Below, piece after piece: positions 26,315-36,637 of a stretch of 64,000 nt of DNA (its first letter is position 1; every line of letters begins with the position of its first letter). A program made the position numbers and the translations under genes. Location of the stretch: NCBI RefSeq assembly GCF_007858255.1, contig NZ_VFEU01000005.1, forward strand, positions 62,001-126,000, given 5' to 3'. The notes below the pieces were generated by a model, which saw only the letters and a program-made list of their open reading frames with translations, made no database searches and was not told the DNA's origin. The stretch is from Pseudomonas rhodesiae. GTDB lineage: Bacteria; Pseudomonadota; Gammaproteobacteria; Pseudomonadales; Pseudomonadaceae.

Positions 26315-27664
26315 ATGACTGATCTGCTGACTCCCATCCAAGCCGCACTCGATCTGCCGCAAACACCGCTGCCCCTGACGGCTGCCGGCGCCCTGCCCTC
26401 GGCCTTTGCCGTGACCGATCTGGCCTGCGCAAGCATCGGCGCCGCCGGCCAGGCCGTGGCTGAGCTGATCCGGCAACAGACCGAACGCTTGCCCGCCGTC
26501 AGCGTGGACCGACGTTTGGCGTCCTGGTGGTTCTCCTCCTCGATCCGCCCGCTGGGCTGGCAAGTGCCGCCGCTGTGGGACCCGGTGGCCGGCGACTACG
26601 CCAGCGCCGACGGTTGGATTCGCCTGCACACCAACGCCCCCCATCACCGCGCCGCCGCCGAGCAGGTGCTGGGTAAAGTCCGTGATCGCACCGAGATGGC
26701 CAACAAAGTCACGGCGTGGAAGGCCGCCGACCTGGAACAGGCGGTTGTGGAGGCCGGCGGTTGTGCCGCGCAGATGCGTGCTTGGCCGGCCTGGCAGCAA
26801 CATCCCCAAGGCCTGGCAGTGAATGCCGAGGCCCTCGTGCAGCGCCAGACCTTCACAACCACCGTCAACAAACCCTGGACTGGCTCGGTGGCACGGCCAC
26901 TGGCCGGGCTCAGGGTGCTGGACCTGACCCGCGTGCTGGCTGGCCCCGTGGCCAGTCGTTTTCTGGCCGGGCTGGGCGCGGATGTGCTGCGCATCGACTC
27001 GCCGACCTGGGACGAGCCGGGGGTGGTGCCGGAAATGACCCTGGGCAAACGCTGCGCGCGGCTGGATTTGAAAACCCGGGAAGGCCGGCAGCGGTTCGAA
27101 GCCTTGCTCAAGGACGCCGACCTTCTGTTCCACGGTTATCGCGCCGACGCCCTTGAACACTTGGGCTATAACGCCGAGGGCTTGCAACGCATCGCCCCCG
27201 GTCTGATCGACGTCAGCCTCAATGCCTACGGCTGGAGCGGCCCATGGCGCAACCGCAGAGGGTTCGACAGCCTGGTGCAAATGAGCAGCGGCATCGCCGA
27301 GGCGGGCATGGCCTGGCAGCAGGCCGACAAACCGGTGCCGCTTCCCTTGCAGGCGCTGGACCATGCCACCGGTTACCTGATGGCCGCCAGCGCGCTACAA
27401 GCCTTGAGCGAACGCTTGAAGTCCGGCCGGGGTGGATCGGCGCGCTTGTCCCTGGCGCGCACGGCGAAACTGTTGGTAGACGCCGGGCAGGCGCCGCAAC
27501 AACCGGCGCTGAGGCCAGAGGAGCCTGACGATCAAGGGTTGCTGGTCGAACAAACCGCCTGGGGCCCGGCGCATCGGCTGCTGCCCCCCGTCAGTATCAA
27601 CGGCACACCGTTGCAGTGGGATCTGCCGGCCGGAGAACTGGGTTCACATCGGCCACAGTGGTGA
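26315..27664 (+). CDS. CaiB/BaiF family III CoA-transferase-like protein
   Basis: A 449-residue protein. The region from residue 195 is the family III CoA-transferase fold (GLRVLDLTRVLAGPVASRFLAGLGADVLRID). The N-terminal 190 residues are a diverged, shortened copy of the interlocked partner region. The catalytic Asp position after the fold start is not certain to me. ATG 26315 follows AAGGAGG seven bases away. Family enzymes move CoA between carboxylic acids; substrate unknown. It lies alone between cpxA and the convergent arcD paralogue. Confidence 0.82.
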   Translation: MTDLLTPIQAALDLPQTPLPLTAAGALPSAFAVTDLACASIGAAGQAVAELIRQQTERLPAVSVDRRLASWWFSSSIRPLGWQVPPLWDPVAGDYASADGWIRLHTNAPHHRAAAEQVLGKVRDRTEMANKVTAWKAADLEQAVVEAGGCAAQMRAWPAWQQHPQGLAVNAEALVQRQTFTTTVNKPWTGSVARPLAGLRVLDLTRVLAGPVASRFLAGLGADVLRIDSPTWDEPGVVPEMTLGKRCARLDLKTREGRQRFEALLKDADLLFHGYRADALEHLGYNAEGLQRIAPGLIDVSLNAYGWSGPWRNRRGFDSLVQMSSGIAEAGMAWQQADKPVPLPLQALDHATGYLMAASALQALSERLKSGRGGSARLSLARTAKLLVDAGQAPQQPALRPEEPDDQGLLVEQTAWGPAHRLLPPVSINGTPLQWDLPAGELGSHRPQW

Positions 27665-27715
27665 TCGTCTGCCCTTGTCGAGATGCCGATAAGGGCTGCG
27701 CCGCGCTCCTCACTG

Positions 27716-29143
27716 TCACAACGACAGTACCCCGCTGTATAACCCATAGGCTGCCAGCCCCGCGCCGGCAATCACGCAGCTGAAAATGCCTTTTTCCACA
27801 TGGGTGAACAACGGCAGGCCCTGTTCGCGCTTGGCCAGGGCGAACAGGATCACACCCGGCGCATACAGCAGCGCCGATAAGAGCAAGTACTTCAACCCGC
27901 CGGCGTACAGCAGCCACACCGCGTAGCCGAGGGCGACCAGGCCGATAAGCAAGTCTTTGAGACGCTGACGGTGGGCGCCTTCGTAGGTCTCGCCGCGCCC
28001 GCTCAACAACACCGCATACGCCGCCGACCACAGGTAAGGCACCAGAATCATTGAAGACGCCAAGTAGATCAGCTTGGTGTAGGTGCTGTGGGAAAACAGG
28101 GTGATCACCAGGAACGCCTGGATCATCAGATTGGTCAGCCACAGCGCGTTGACCGGCACCTGGTTGGCGTTTTCCTTTTTGAGGAAGGCTGGCATGGTCT
28201 TGTCATGGGCGGTGGCGTAGAGAATCTCCGCGCACAACAAAGCCCACGACAGCAACGCACCGAGCAGCGACACCGCCAGCCCGACGCTGATCAACAGCGC
28301 CCCCCACGGCCCGACGATACGCTCCAGTACGCCGGCCAGCGACGGGTTTTGCAGCCCCGCCAACTCCGGCCGGCTCATGACCCCCAAGGACAACACATTC
28401 ACCAGCACCAGCAACGCCAACACGCCGAGAAAGCCGATCACCGTGGCCCGGCCGACGTCAGAGCGCTTCTCGGCCCGCGCTGAATACACGCTGGCGCCTT
28501 CGATGCCAATAAACACAAACACGGTGACCAGCATCATGTTGCGCACCTGCTCCACCACCCCGCCGATCTGCGGGTTGCCCAGGCCCCAGATATCCCGGGT
28601 GAACACGTCGGCCTTGAATGCCACGGCGGCAATCACGATAAACATCAGCAGCGGTACGATTTTCGCGACGGTGGTGATCTGGTTGATAAACGCCGCCTCC
28701 TTGATCCCACGCAGCACCAGAAAGTGCACAGCCCACAGCAACAATGAGGCACAGCCGATGGCCACCGGGGTATTGCCCTGGCCAAAGACCGGGAAAAAGT
28801 AACCGAGGGTGCTGAACAGCAGCACGAAGTAACCGACGTTGCCCAGCCACGCACTGATCCAGTAACCCCAGGCCGATGAGAAGCCCATGTAGTCGCCGAA
28901 GCCGGCCTTGGCGTAGGCATACACCCCGGAATCCAACTCGGGTTTGCGGTTGGCCAGGGTCTGGAACACAAAGGCCAGAGTCAGCATGCCTACGGCAGTG
29001 ATCGCCCAACCGATCAATACGGCGCCGACTTCGGCGCGTGCGGCCATGTTCTGGGGCAACGAGAAAATCCCCCCACCGATCATAGACCCCACCACCAAAG
29101 CGATCAGGCCACTGAGGCGAAGCTTCTGGGTTGTTTGAGACAT
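27716..29143 (-). CDS. arcD: Arginine/ornithine antiporter paralogue (ArcD-like)
   Basis: A 475-residue APC-superfamily antiporter with 12-13 helices and the helix-1 motif LVVGSMIGGGIFSLPQNMA. It is the same length as the ArcD at 29589 and nearly identical over long blocks. ArcD exchanges arginine for ornithine to feed the arginine deiminase pathway. ATG 29143 follows AGGAG. It faces away from the arc operon, so it is expressed separately. Differences concentrate in loops and the C-terminus, suggesting altered regulation or substrate range; inference. Confidence 0.88.
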   Translation of the reverse strand: MSQTTQKLRLSGLIALVVGSMIGGGIFSLPQNMAARAEVGAVLIGWAITAVGMLTLAFVFQTLANRKPELDSGVYAYAKAGFGDYMGFSSAWGYWISAWLGNVGYFVLLFSTLGYFFPVFGQGNTPVAIGCASLLLWAVHFLVLRGIKEAAFINQITTVAKIVPLLMFIVIAAVAFKADVFTRDIWGLGNPQIGGVVEQVRNMMLVTVFVFIGIEGASVYSARAEKRSDVGRATVIGFLGVLALLVLVNVLSLGVMSRPELAGLQNPSLAGVLERIVGPWGALLISVGLAVSLLGALLSWALLCAEILYATAHDKTMPAFLKKENANQVPVNALWLTNLMIQAFLVITLFSHSTYTKLIYLASSMILVPYLWSAAYAVLLSGRGETYEGAHRQRLKDLLIGLVALGYAVWLLYAGGLKYLLLSALLYAPGVILFALAKREQGLPLFTHVEKGIFSCVIAGAGLAAYGLYSGVLSL

Positions 29144-29588
29144 GAGTACTCCTGACTGTAACCACTTGAGCCAACAACTGTGCACTCAACTTATTTAATC
29201 GCTCGAGTGTAACGCTTATTACCGAGCGTAATTTAACCGCGATGCTCATAACGCAAAGGCATGACAGTTAATAGAGTTTAGGCTTATTTAGAATTTAAAT
29301 ACGACTGGCCACACCAGGTATTGCTGGTTAGTTCGCAGGCGGCTCTGAAAAAGTTTGCACATTCAGGAATCCCGTCTAGCTTCAAACGTTCATATATTGC
29401 AACAAATGATTAACCACACGAACAAAGCGCTCTAGAAAGCGCTTTTGCGGGGCAAACCAAGGTTTATCGGTTTGCCTTTAAGTCATTAATTCACAATGGA
29501 ATGTGCCAATGAAGTGATCTGAGTCAGCTGTTTGATTAGCACACGGAATTATTCTGTGGTCTCTCTTCTCCTGCATTGGAGTTATGCA
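29144..29588. other. 445-bp divergent control region of the two arcD genes
   Basis: AT-richer than its flanks, with no gene. It contains two hairpins: AAAGCGCT/AGCGCTTT at 29424-29445 and GCAAACC/GGTTTGC at 29452-29475. I searched for the ANR/FNR box TTGATN4ATCAA expected for arc genes and saw only a half-site (TTGAT at 29532-29536). Confidence 0.6.
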
Positions 29589-31016
29589 ATGTCTGAATCT
29601 CCCGGAAAACTTCGATTAGGCGCTCTGGTTGCACTTGTCGTCGGCTCGATGATCGGCGGCGGCATTTTCTCACTACCGCAAAACATGGCCGCCAGCGCCG
29701 ATGTCGGTGCGGTATTGATCGGTTGGGTCATTACGGCCATCGGCATGCTGACCCTCGCGTTCGTGTTCCAGACCCTGGCCAACCGCAAGCCCGACCTCGA
29801 CGGCGGTGTGTACGCCTACGCCAAGGCCGGTTTCGGCGACTACATGGGTTTCTCCTCAGCCTGGGGTTATTGGATCAGTGCCTGGCTGGGCAACGTCGGT
29901 TACTTCGTGCTGCTGTTCAGCACCCTCGGTTACTTCTTTCCAATCTTTGGCGAAGGCAACACCCCGGCTGCGGTAATCGGCGCCTCGGTGCTGTTGTGGG
30001 CCGTGCACTTTCTGGTGCTGCGCGGGATCAAGGAAGCGGCGTTCATCAACCTGGTGACAACCGTCGCCAAAGTGGTGCCGCTGGTGTTGTTCGTGCTGAT
30101 CGCCCTGTTCGCGTTCAAGCTGGACATCTTCACCGCTGACATCTGGGGCGTGAAAAACCCGGACCTGGGCAGCGTGATGAACCAAGTGCGCAATATGATG
30201 CTGGTCACCGTATGGGTGTTCATCGGCATCGAAGGCGCAAGCATCTTCTCGGCCCGTGCGGAAAAACGCACCGATGTGGGCAAGGCCACAGTGATCGGGT
30301 TTATCACCGTGCTGCTGTTCCTGATGCTGGTCAACGTGTTGTCCCTGGGCATCATGACCCAACCGGAACTGGCCAAGTTGCAGAACCCATCGATGGCTGC
30401 CGTGCTGGAGCACGTGGTGGGCCACTGGGGCGCGGTGTTGATCAGTGTCGGCTTGATCATCTCGCTGTTGGGGGCCTTGCTGTCGTGGGTGCTGCTGTGT
30501 GCGGAGATCATGTTCGCCGCCGCCAAGGACCACACCATGCCGGAGTTCCTGCGCAAGGAAAACGCCAACCACGTACCGGCCAACGCCCTGTGGCTGACCA
30601 ACGCGATGGTGCAACTGTTCTTGATCATCACTTTGTTCTCGGCCAGTACTTACCTGTCGCTGATCTACCTCGCCACCTCGATGATTCTGGTGCCCTACCT
30701 GTGGTCGGCCGCTTATGCCGTGCTGCTGGCGGTGCGCGGCGAGACTTACGAAACCGCCCTGGCCGAGCGCAAGAAAGACCTGTTTATCGGTGCCATCGCG
30801 CTGATCTACGCGATCTGGCTGCTCTACGCCGGCGGCACCAAATACCTGCTGCTGTCCGCCCTGCTCTATGCACCCGGCGCGATTCTGTTCGCCAAGGCCA
30901 AGCATGAACTGGGCAAACCGATTTTCACCAACGTCGAGAAGCTGATTTTCGCCGCGGTAGTCATTGGCGCCCTGGTGGCGGCCTATGGACTCTACGACGG
31001 CTTCCTGACCTTGTAA
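29589..31016 (+). CDS. arcD: Arginine/ornithine antiporter ArcD
   Basis: A 475-residue inner-membrane antiporter of the APC superfamily, first gene of arcDABC. Helix 1 carries LVVGSMIGGGIFSLPQNMA. It exchanges external arginine for internal ornithine with no net energy cost, supplying ArcA. The ATG at 29589 gives the family N-terminus; upstream codons open in frame are not conserved. ArcA starts 24 bp downstream after a GGAGG site. A divergent paralogue lies upstream. Confidence 0.94.
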   Translation: MSESPGKLRLGALVALVVGSMIGGGIFSLPQNMAASADVGAVLIGWVITAIGMLTLAFVFQTLANRKPDLDGGVYAYAKAGFGDYMGFSSAWGYWISAWLGNVGYFVLLFSTLGYFFPIFGEGNTPAAVIGASVLLWAVHFLVLRGIKEAAFINLVTTVAKVVPLVLFVLIALFAFKLDIFTADIWGVKNPDLGSVMNQVRNMMLVTVWVFIGIEGASIFSARAEKRTDVGKATVIGFITVLLFLMLVNVLSLGIMTQPELAKLQNPSMAAVLEHVVGHWGAVLISVGLIISLLGALLSWVLLCAEIMFAAAKDHTMPEFLRKENANHVPANALWLTNAMVQLFLIITLFSASTYLSLIYLATSMILVPYLWSAAYAVLLAVRGETYETALAERKKDLFIGAIALIYAIWLLYAGGTKYLLLSALLYAPGAILFAKAKHELGKPIFTNVEKLIFAAVVIGALVAAYGLYDGFLTL

Positions 31017-31040
31017 TTGTGTCCCACTGGAGGATCTGAA

Positions 31041-32297
31041 ATGACCACGGAAAAAGTGAAGTACGGCGTCCACTCCGAAGCCGGCAAACTGCGCAAAGTC
31101 ATGGTGTGCTCCCCAGGTTTGGCCCACCAGCGGCTGACCCCCAACAACTGCGATGAACTGCTGTTCGACGACGTGCTGTGGGTGGCCCAGGCCAAGCGCG
31201 ACCATTTCGATTTCGTCACCAAGATGCGCGAGCGGGACATTGATGTGCTGGAAATGCACAACCTGCTGACCGATATCGTCGCGATGCCCGAAGCGCTGGA
31301 CTGGATCCTGGCGCGCAAAATCACCGCCAACACGGTGGGCCTGGGCCTGGTCGAAGAGGTCAATTCCTGGCTGCGCAGCCTGGAGCCGCGCAAGATCGCC
31401 GAATTCCTGATCGGCGGCGTGTCCGCCGATGACCTGCCAAGCAGTTTCGGCGGCCGAACCATCGAGATGTTCCGCGACTTCCTCGGCCATTCCAGCTTCA
31501 TTCTGCCGCCGTTGCCCAACACCCAGTTCACCCGCGACACCACTTGCTGGATCTACGGCGGCGTGACGCTCAACCCGATGTACTGGCCGGCGCGACGCCA
31601 GGAAACCTTGCTGACCAGCGCCATCTACAAATTCCATCCCGAGTTCACCAACGCCGACTTCCAGATCTGGTACGGCGACCCCGACCAGGAACACGGCGCC
31701 GCCACGTTGGAAGGCGGTGACGTGATGCCAATCGGCAACGGCGTGGTGTTGATCGGCATGGGCGAGCGTTCGTCCCACCAGGCCATCGGCCAACTGGCGC
31801 GCAACCTGTTCAAAAACAAAGCGGTGGAGCGGGTGATCGTGGCCGGCCTGCCGAAGTCCCGCGCCGCAATGCACCTGGACACCGTGTTCAGCTTCTGCGA
31901 CCGCGACCTGGTCACCATTTTCCCCGAAGTGGTCAACCAGATCGTGCCGTTTACCCTGCGCCCCGACGAGAGCAAGCCCCACGGCATCGATATCCAACGG
32001 GAAACAACCAACTTCGTCGACACCGTGGCCGCGGCGCTCAACCTCAAGGCCCTGCGCGTGGTCGAGACCGGCGGCAACAGCTTCGCCGCCGAGCGCGAGC
32101 AGTGGGACGACGGCAACAACGTGGTGGCCGTGGAGCCGGGCGTGGTGATCGGCTACGACCGCAATACCTACACCAACACCCTGCTGCGCAAGGCCGGCGT
32201 GGAAGTCATCACCATCAGCGCCGGTGAACTGGGCCGCGGCCGTGGCGGCGGCCACTGCATGACCTGCCCGATCATCCGCGACCCAATCGACTACTAA
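31041..32297 (+). CDS. arcA: Arginine deiminase
   Basis: A 418-residue cytosolic enzyme hydrolysing arginine to citrulline and ammonia. It has the beta/alpha propeller fold with catalytic C406 in GGGHCMTCP, the same position as in P. aeruginosa ArcA, plus FTRDTTCWI and the acidic GGDVMPIG substrate region. Starts at ATG 31041 after GGAGG. Second gene of arcDABC; a hairpin follows before arcB. Confidence 0.97.
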   Translation: MTTEKVKYGVHSEAGKLRKVMVCSPGLAHQRLTPNNCDELLFDDVLWVAQAKRDHFDFVTKMRERDIDVLEMHNLLTDIVAMPEALDWILARKITANTVGLGLVEEVNSWLRSLEPRKIAEFLIGGVSADDLPSSFGGRTIEMFRDFLGHSSFILPPLPNTQFTRDTTCWIYGGVTLNPMYWPARRQETLLTSAIYKFHPEFTNADFQIWYGDPDQEHGAATLEGGDVMPIGNGVVLIGMGERSSHQAIGQLARNLFKNKAVERVIVAGLPKSRAAMHLDTVFSFCDRDLVTIFPEVVNQIVPFTLRPDESKPHGIDIQRETTNFVDTVAAALNLKALRVVETGGNSFAAEREQWDDGNNVVAVEPGVVIGYDRNTYTNTLLRKAGVEVITISAGELGRGRGGGHCMTCPIIRDPIDY

Positions 32298-32305
32298 TTT
32301 TCAAG

Positions 32306-32338
32306 CCATGGCCGCCGCTCATAAGGCGTCGGCCATGG
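32306..32338 (+). other. Intercistronic hairpin arcA-arcB
   Basis: CCATGGCCG (32306-32314) and CGGCCATGG (32330-32338) form a perfect 9-bp stem in the 69-bp gap. No T-run. It is probably an RNA processing or stabilising structure that sets ArcA/ArcB ratios. Confidence 0.6.
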
Positions 32339-32366
32339 GGATAACCTAAACAGAAGGAGATCCATC

Positions 32367-33377
32367 ATGGCTTTCAATATGCGCAACCGCAGTCTGCTGT
32401 CGCTGATGCACCACACCACCCGTGAGTTGCATTACTTGCTGGACCTGTCCCGCGACCTCAAACGCGCCAAGTACACCGGCACCGAGCGTCCGCACCTGCA
32501 AGGCAAGAACATTGCGCTGATTTTCGAAAAAACCTCCACCCGTACCCGCTGCGCGTTCGAAGTGGCGGCCCATGACCAGGGCGCCCACGTCACCTACATC
32601 GACCCGGTCTCGTCGCAGATCGGCCACAAAGAAAGCATGAAAGACACCGCGCGCGTGCTCGGCCGCATGTTCGACGCCATTGAGTACCGTGGCTTCGAAC
32701 AGGAAATCGTCGAAGAGCTGGCCAAGTTCGCTGGCGTGCCGGTATTCAACGGCCTTACCGCCGAGTTCCACCCTACCCAGATGATCGCCGACACCCTGAC
32801 CATGCGCGAACACAGCGACAAACCGCTGCATGACATCAGCTATGCCTACCTGGGCGACGCGCGTTACAACATGGGCAACTCGTTGCTGATGATCGGCGCC
32901 AAGCTCGGCATGGATGTGCGCATCGGCGCACCGAAGGCCTTGTGGCCGCACGAAGATTTCATCAAGCAGTGCCAGGCTTTCGCTGAAGAAAGTGGCGCTC
33001 GCATTACCATCACCGAAGACCCTAAAGAAGCCGTGAAAGGCGTGGACTTCATCCACACCGATATCTGGGTATCCATGGGCGAACCGGTGGAGGCATGGGA
33101 TGAGCGCATCGAGCAACTGCTGCCGTACCAGGTCAACGCACAGATGATGAAAGCCTCGGGCAACCCTCGGGTGAAGTTCATGCACTGCCTGCCGGCGTTC
33201 CACAACAGCGAAACCAAGGTCGGCAAAGATATCGCCGCGCGCTACCCGAACCTGGCCAATGGTGTGGAGGTGACCGAAGAGGTGTTCGAGTCGCCGGCCA
33301 ACATTGCCTTTGAGCAGGCGGAAAACCGCATGCACACCATCAAGGCGATTCTGGTATCGGCGCTGGCGGATATCTAA
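32367..33377 (+). CDS. arcB: Catabolic ornithine carbamoyltransferase
   Basis: A 336-residue enzyme converting citrulline plus phosphate to ornithine and carbamoyl phosphate. Carbamoyl phosphate motif STRTRCAFE (about residues 55-63) and the ornithine motif MHCLPAFHN (about 271-279) are intact. Length and arc context indicate the catabolic type. The ATG at 32367 follows AAGGAG. Confidence 0.96.
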   Translation: MAFNMRNRSLLSLMHHTTRELHYLLDLSRDLKRAKYTGTERPHLQGKNIALIFEKTSTRTRCAFEVAAHDQGAHVTYIDPVSSQIGHKESMKDTARVLGRMFDAIEYRGFEQEIVEELAKFAGVPVFNGLTAEFHPTQMIADTLTMREHSDKPLHDISYAYLGDARYNMGNSLLMIGAKLGMDVRIGAPKALWPHEDFIKQCQAFAEESGARITITEDPKEAVKGVDFIHTDIWVSMGEPVEAWDERIEQLLPYQVNAQMMKASGNPRVKFMHCLPAFHNSETKVGKDIAARYPNLANGVEVTEEVFESPANIAFEQAENRMHTIKAILVSALADI

Positions 33378-33394
33378 AGGCTACACGGGTTAAG

Positions 33395-33420
33395 TGTGGA
33401 GGGGCTTGGCCCCTCCCACA
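33395..33420 (+). repeat. Single REP palindrome between arcB and arcC
   Basis: TGTGGAGGGGCTTGGCCCCT with inverted arm ending CCTCCCACA: one REP half-element inside the arc operon. Its stem may protect the upstream mRNA. Confidence 0.75.
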
Positions 33421-33465
33421 TTTGGTCCTGTGTTCGCATCATCGAACTCTAGAAGGACATTCTTT

Positions 33466-34395
33466 ATGCGCATCGTCGTAGCCCTGGGCGGCAACGCCCT
33501 GCTCCGCCGTGGTGAACCCATGACCGCGGACAACCAACGCGCCAACATCCGCATCGCCACCGAACAGATCGCCAAGATCCACCCTGGCAACGAACTGGTA
33601 ATCGCCCACGGCAATGGTCCGCAGGTCGGCCTGTTGTCATTGCAGGCGGCGGCCTACACCAGCGTCTCGCCCTACCCGCTGGACGTGCTGGGCGCCGAGA
33701 CCGAAGGCATGATCGGCTACATCATCGAACAGGAACTGGGCAACCTGCTGGACTTTGAAGTGCCGTTCGCCACCTTGCTCACCCAAGTGGAAGTGGACGC
33801 CAACGACCCAGCGTTCAAGCACCCCACCAAGCCCATCGGCCCGGTGTATTCCAAGGAAGAAGCGGAAAAACTCGCCGCTGAAAAAGGCTGGACGATTGCC
33901 CCGGACGGCGATAAATACCGCCGCGTGGTCGCAAGCCCACTGCCCAAACGCATCTTTGAAATTCGCCCGATCAAGTGGCTGCTGGAAAAAAGCGCCATCG
34001 TGATCTGCGCTGGCGGCGGCGGCATCCCAACAATGTACGGCGAAGACGGCAAGCTCAAGGGCATTGAAGCCGTGATCGACAAAGACCTGTGCTCGTCGCT
34101 GCTGGCCTCGCAACTGGACGCCGACTTGTTGGTGATTGCCACCGACGTCAACGCGGCCTTCATCGACTATGGCAAGCCCACGCAAAAGGCCATCGGCCAG
34201 GCCCATCCCGACGACATGGAAAAACTCGGCTTCGCCGCCGGCTCCATGGGGCCCAAGGTTCAGGCCGCCTGCGAGTTCGCCCGCCGCACTGGCAAAACCG
34301 CCGTGATCGGTTCACTCTCGGACATCGAAGCGATCGTCCAGGGCACCGCCGGCACACGCATCAGCACGGCAACACCTGGCATCACCTATCTGTGA
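33466..34395 (+). CDS. arcC: Carbamate kinase
   Basis: A 309-residue amino-acid-kinase-fold enzyme making ATP from carbamoyl phosphate and ADP, the energy-yielding last step of the arginine deiminase pathway. Motifs: [12 protein letters not shown] at the N-terminus, [19 protein letters not shown] and the Gly-rich [11 protein letters not shown] 33466 follows AAGGA. Last core gene of arcDABC. Confidence 0.96.
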   Translation: MRIVVALGGNALLRRGEPMTADNQRANIRIATEQIAKIHPGNELVIAHGNGPQVGLLSLQAAAYTSVSPYPLDVLGAETEGMIGYIIEQELGNLLDFEVPFATLLTQVEVDANDPAFKHPTKPIGPVYSKEEAEKLAAEKGWTIAPDGDKYRRVVASPLPKRIFEIRPIKWLLEKSAIVICAGGGGIPTMYGEDGKLKGIEAVIDKDLCSSLLASQLDADLLVIATDVNAAFIDYGKPTQKAIGQAHPDDMEKLGFAAGSMGPKVQAACEFARRTGKTAVIGSLSDIEAIVQGTAGTRISTATPGITYL

Positions 34396-34413
34396 AGTAG
34401 AGGAGATTCGCCT

Positions 34414-34776
34414 ATGGCCACCTTTGAATCCGGTCACTTGCATATCGAGCGGCATGCGCTGAACAAGGGCGACTACAGCTACAACCTCTGTATCGACTAT
34501 CAGGTTGAGCAGGACCCGAAGGAAGGCAAGGGCATGCAGTTCACGATCCATGGCTCGGTACAGGGCAATCAACTCAAGGAGACGTTTTTCCTGCCCAAGG
34601 ACCAGGCATTCGACTTTGCCCGTCATGCGATGAATATCGCGCAGAAATACGGCATGCCCAAGGTCGCGGTATTGAACGGCTCGATGCACAAACAGTACGA
34701 CCTGATGTTCGAGGATGTGCGGCAGCAGCTGGATGTGAAATCGGGCGATCCGGTCAAACCCGAACACCTGGCATAA
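34414..34776 (+). CDS. DUF5064 family protein
   Basis: A 120-residue soluble protein starting MATFESGHLHIERHALNKGD, 18 bp after arcC behind an AGGAG site, so probably the last cistron of the arc operon. It is a single alpha/beta domain with conserved FFLPKDQAFDFARHAMNIAQ. DUF5064 is confined mainly to pseudomonads and has no known function. Position suggests a link to arginine fermentation. Confidence 0.78.
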   Translation: MATFESGHLHIERHALNKGDYSYNLCIDYQVEQDPKEGKGMQFTIHGSVQGNQLKETFFLPKDQAFDFARHAMNIAQKYGMPKVAVLNGSMHKQYDLMFEDVRQQLDVKSGDPVKPEHLA

Positions 34777-34807
34777 TCCGTTCACACTGACACACTACCG
34801 TTAAAAC

Positions 34808-34896
34808 TGTGGGAGGGGGCTTGCCCCCGATAGCGGCGAATCAGCCACAGATACGTTGGCTGACACGTCGCGATCGGGGGCAAGCCCTCTCCCACA
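34808..34896. repeat. REPIN upstream of gcsR
   Basis: Two inverted REP copies (TGTGGGAGGGGGCTTGCCCC and CAAGCCCTCTCCCACA) around a loop holding a further inverted repeat CAGCCA...TGGCTG. The whole could fold into one long cruciform. Confidence 0.92.
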
Positions 34897-34962
34897 GTTT
34901 GATCTCTATCGCCTGCAAGGCATACTTGGCACCCTCCGCATCCCAGAACCCAACGCCATCCC

Positions 34963-36471
34963 ATGCGTATCCACGTCAGCTTCATCGACCGCGTCGGCAT
35001 CACCCAGGAAGTCCTGGCCCTGCTGGGTGGGCGCAATCTGAATCTGGATGCGGTGGAGATGGTGCCGCCCAACGTCTATATCGATGCACCGACGTTGAGC
35101 GCCGAAGTGCTGGAAGAATTGCGCGACGCCCTGTTCAGCGTGCACGGCGTGCAGGCGGTGACCGTAGTGGACATCCTCCCTGGCCAACGCCGTCACCTGC
35201 AATTGGATGCCCTGTTGGCCGCCATGACCGCCCCGGTGCTGGCCGTGGACAGTGCGGGCAAGATCCTGCTGGCCAATCCGGCGTTGATCGCGCTGTACGG
35301 CCGCGAACCGGCCGGCGAAAGCATCAGCGCGCTATTCAATGACCCGGCCTTGCTGGAAACCCTGCTGGAACAGGGCTTTCGCCTGCCGCTGCGCGAGATC
35401 AGCGTGAACGGCCAGACCTGGTTGCTCGACGCCACGCCGATCACCGATGCCGGCGCCCTGCTCACCCTCTACCAGCCCAACCGTATCGGCGAACAGCTGT
35501 CGGCCCTGCACCACGACCATGCAGAGGGCTTCGATGCGCTGCTTGGCGAGTCCCCGGTGATCCGCACCCTCAAGGCCCGCGCGCAAAGGGTGGCGGCGCT
35601 GGATGCACCGTTGCTGATCCAGGGTGAAACCGGCACCGGCAAAGAGCTGGTGGCCCGCGCCTGCCACGCCATCAGCGCACGCGCCAGTGCACCGTTCCTG
35701 GCCTTGAATTGCGCGGCGCTGCCGGAAAACCTCGCCGAGAGCGAGCTGTTCGGTTACGCACCGGGTGCCTTTACCGGCGCCCAACGCGGCGGCAAACCGG
35801 GCCTGATGGAACTGGCCAACCAGGGCACGGTGTTCCTGGATGAAATCGGCGAAATGTCGCCGTACCTGCAGGCCAAACTGCTGCGTTTTCTCAATGACGG
35901 CAGCTTCCGCCGGGTCGGCGGCGACCGTGAGGTGAAGGTCAACGTGCGCATCCTCAGCGCCACCCACCGCGACTTGGAAAAAATGGTCAGCGAAGGCACC
36001 TTCCGCGAAGACCTGTTTTACCGCCTCAATGTGCTCAACGTGGAAGTGCCGCCCCTGCGCGCGCGCGGCCAGGACATCCTGCTGCTGGCGCGCTACTTCA
36101 TGCAGCAGGCCTGCGCGCAGATCCAGCGCCCGGTGTGCCGCCTGGCGCCAGGCACCTACCCGGCGCTGCTGGGCAACCGCTGGCCGGGCAACGTACGCCA
36201 ATTGCAGAACGTGATCTTTCGTGCCGCAGCCATTTGCGAAAGCAGCCTGGTGGACATCGGCGACCTGGACATCGCCGGCACCTCGGTGGCGCGCCGGAGC
36301 GACGTGGAAATCGACAGCCTGGAACAGGCCGTGGAAGACTTCGAGCGCGACCTGTTGGAAAAGCTCTACACCAGCTACCCCTCGACTCGCCAACTGGCCA
36401 GCCGTCTGCACACCTCGCACACAGCCATCGCCCATCGATTGCGTAAGTACGGTATTCCCAACAAGCCCTGA
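34963..36471 (+). CDS. gcsR: Sigma-54 enhancer-binding protein GcsR (TyrR-like)
   Basis: A 502-residue activator: N-terminal ACT domain (1-75, glycine sensor in the family), PAS domain (about 80-175), AAA+ domain (about 190-420) with Walker A GETGTGKE, the sigma-54-contacting GAFTGA loop and Walker B, and a C-terminal Fis-type HTH (STRQLASRLHTSHTAIAHRLRK). GcsR of P. aeruginosa activates the glycine cleavage operon with sigma-54, and the gcv genes lie downstream with visible operators. ATG 34963 lacks a clear Shine-Dalgarno site. Confidence 0.93.
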   Translation: MRIHVSFIDRVGITQEVLALLGGRNLNLDAVEMVPPNVYIDAPTLSAEVLEELRDALFSVHGVQAVTVVDILPGQRRHLQLDALLAAMTAPVLAVDSAGKILLANPALIALYGREPAGESISALFNDPALLETLLEQGFRLPLREISVNGQTWLLDATPITDAGALLTLYQPNRIGEQLSALHHDHAEGFDALLGESPVIRTLKARAQRVAALDAPLLIQGETGTGKELVARACHAISARASAPFLALNCAALPENLAESELFGYAPGAFTGAQRGGKPGLMELANQGTVFLDEIGEMSPYLQAKLLRFLNDGSFRRVGGDREVKVNVRILSATHRDLEKMVSEGTFREDLFYRLNVLNVEVPPLRARGQDILLLARYFMQQACAQIQRPVCRLAPGTYPALLGNRWPGNVRQLQNVIFRAAAICESSLVDIGDLDIAGTSVARRSDVEIDSLEQAVEDFERDLLEKLYTSYPSTRQLASRLHTSHTAIAHRLRKYGIPNKP

Positions 36472-36507
36472 ACAGGTGGATGGGATTCGGCTGTGAAACA
36501 CAGACAT

Positions 36508-36596
36508 TGTGGGAGGGGGCTTGCCCCCGATGGCGGTGGGCCAGTCACAGGTTAGTTGGCTGATCGGTAGTCATCGGGGGCAAGCCCCCTCCCACA
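36508..36596. repeat. REPIN between gcsR and gcvH
   Basis: Near-perfect inverted REP pair (TGTGGGAGGGGGCTTGCCCC ... CAAGCCCCCTCCCACA) just after gcsR and immediately upstream of the GcsR operators. Confidence 0.93.
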
Positions 36597-36637
36597 TTGA
36601 ATGCACTGCCAAGGTTTGGTCTGAGAACGACATCCAC

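Noticed and set aside
29856..32255. 799-codon minus-strand frame across arcD and arcA
   Set aside because: Antisense of conserved arc genes; composition is that of a mirror frame.
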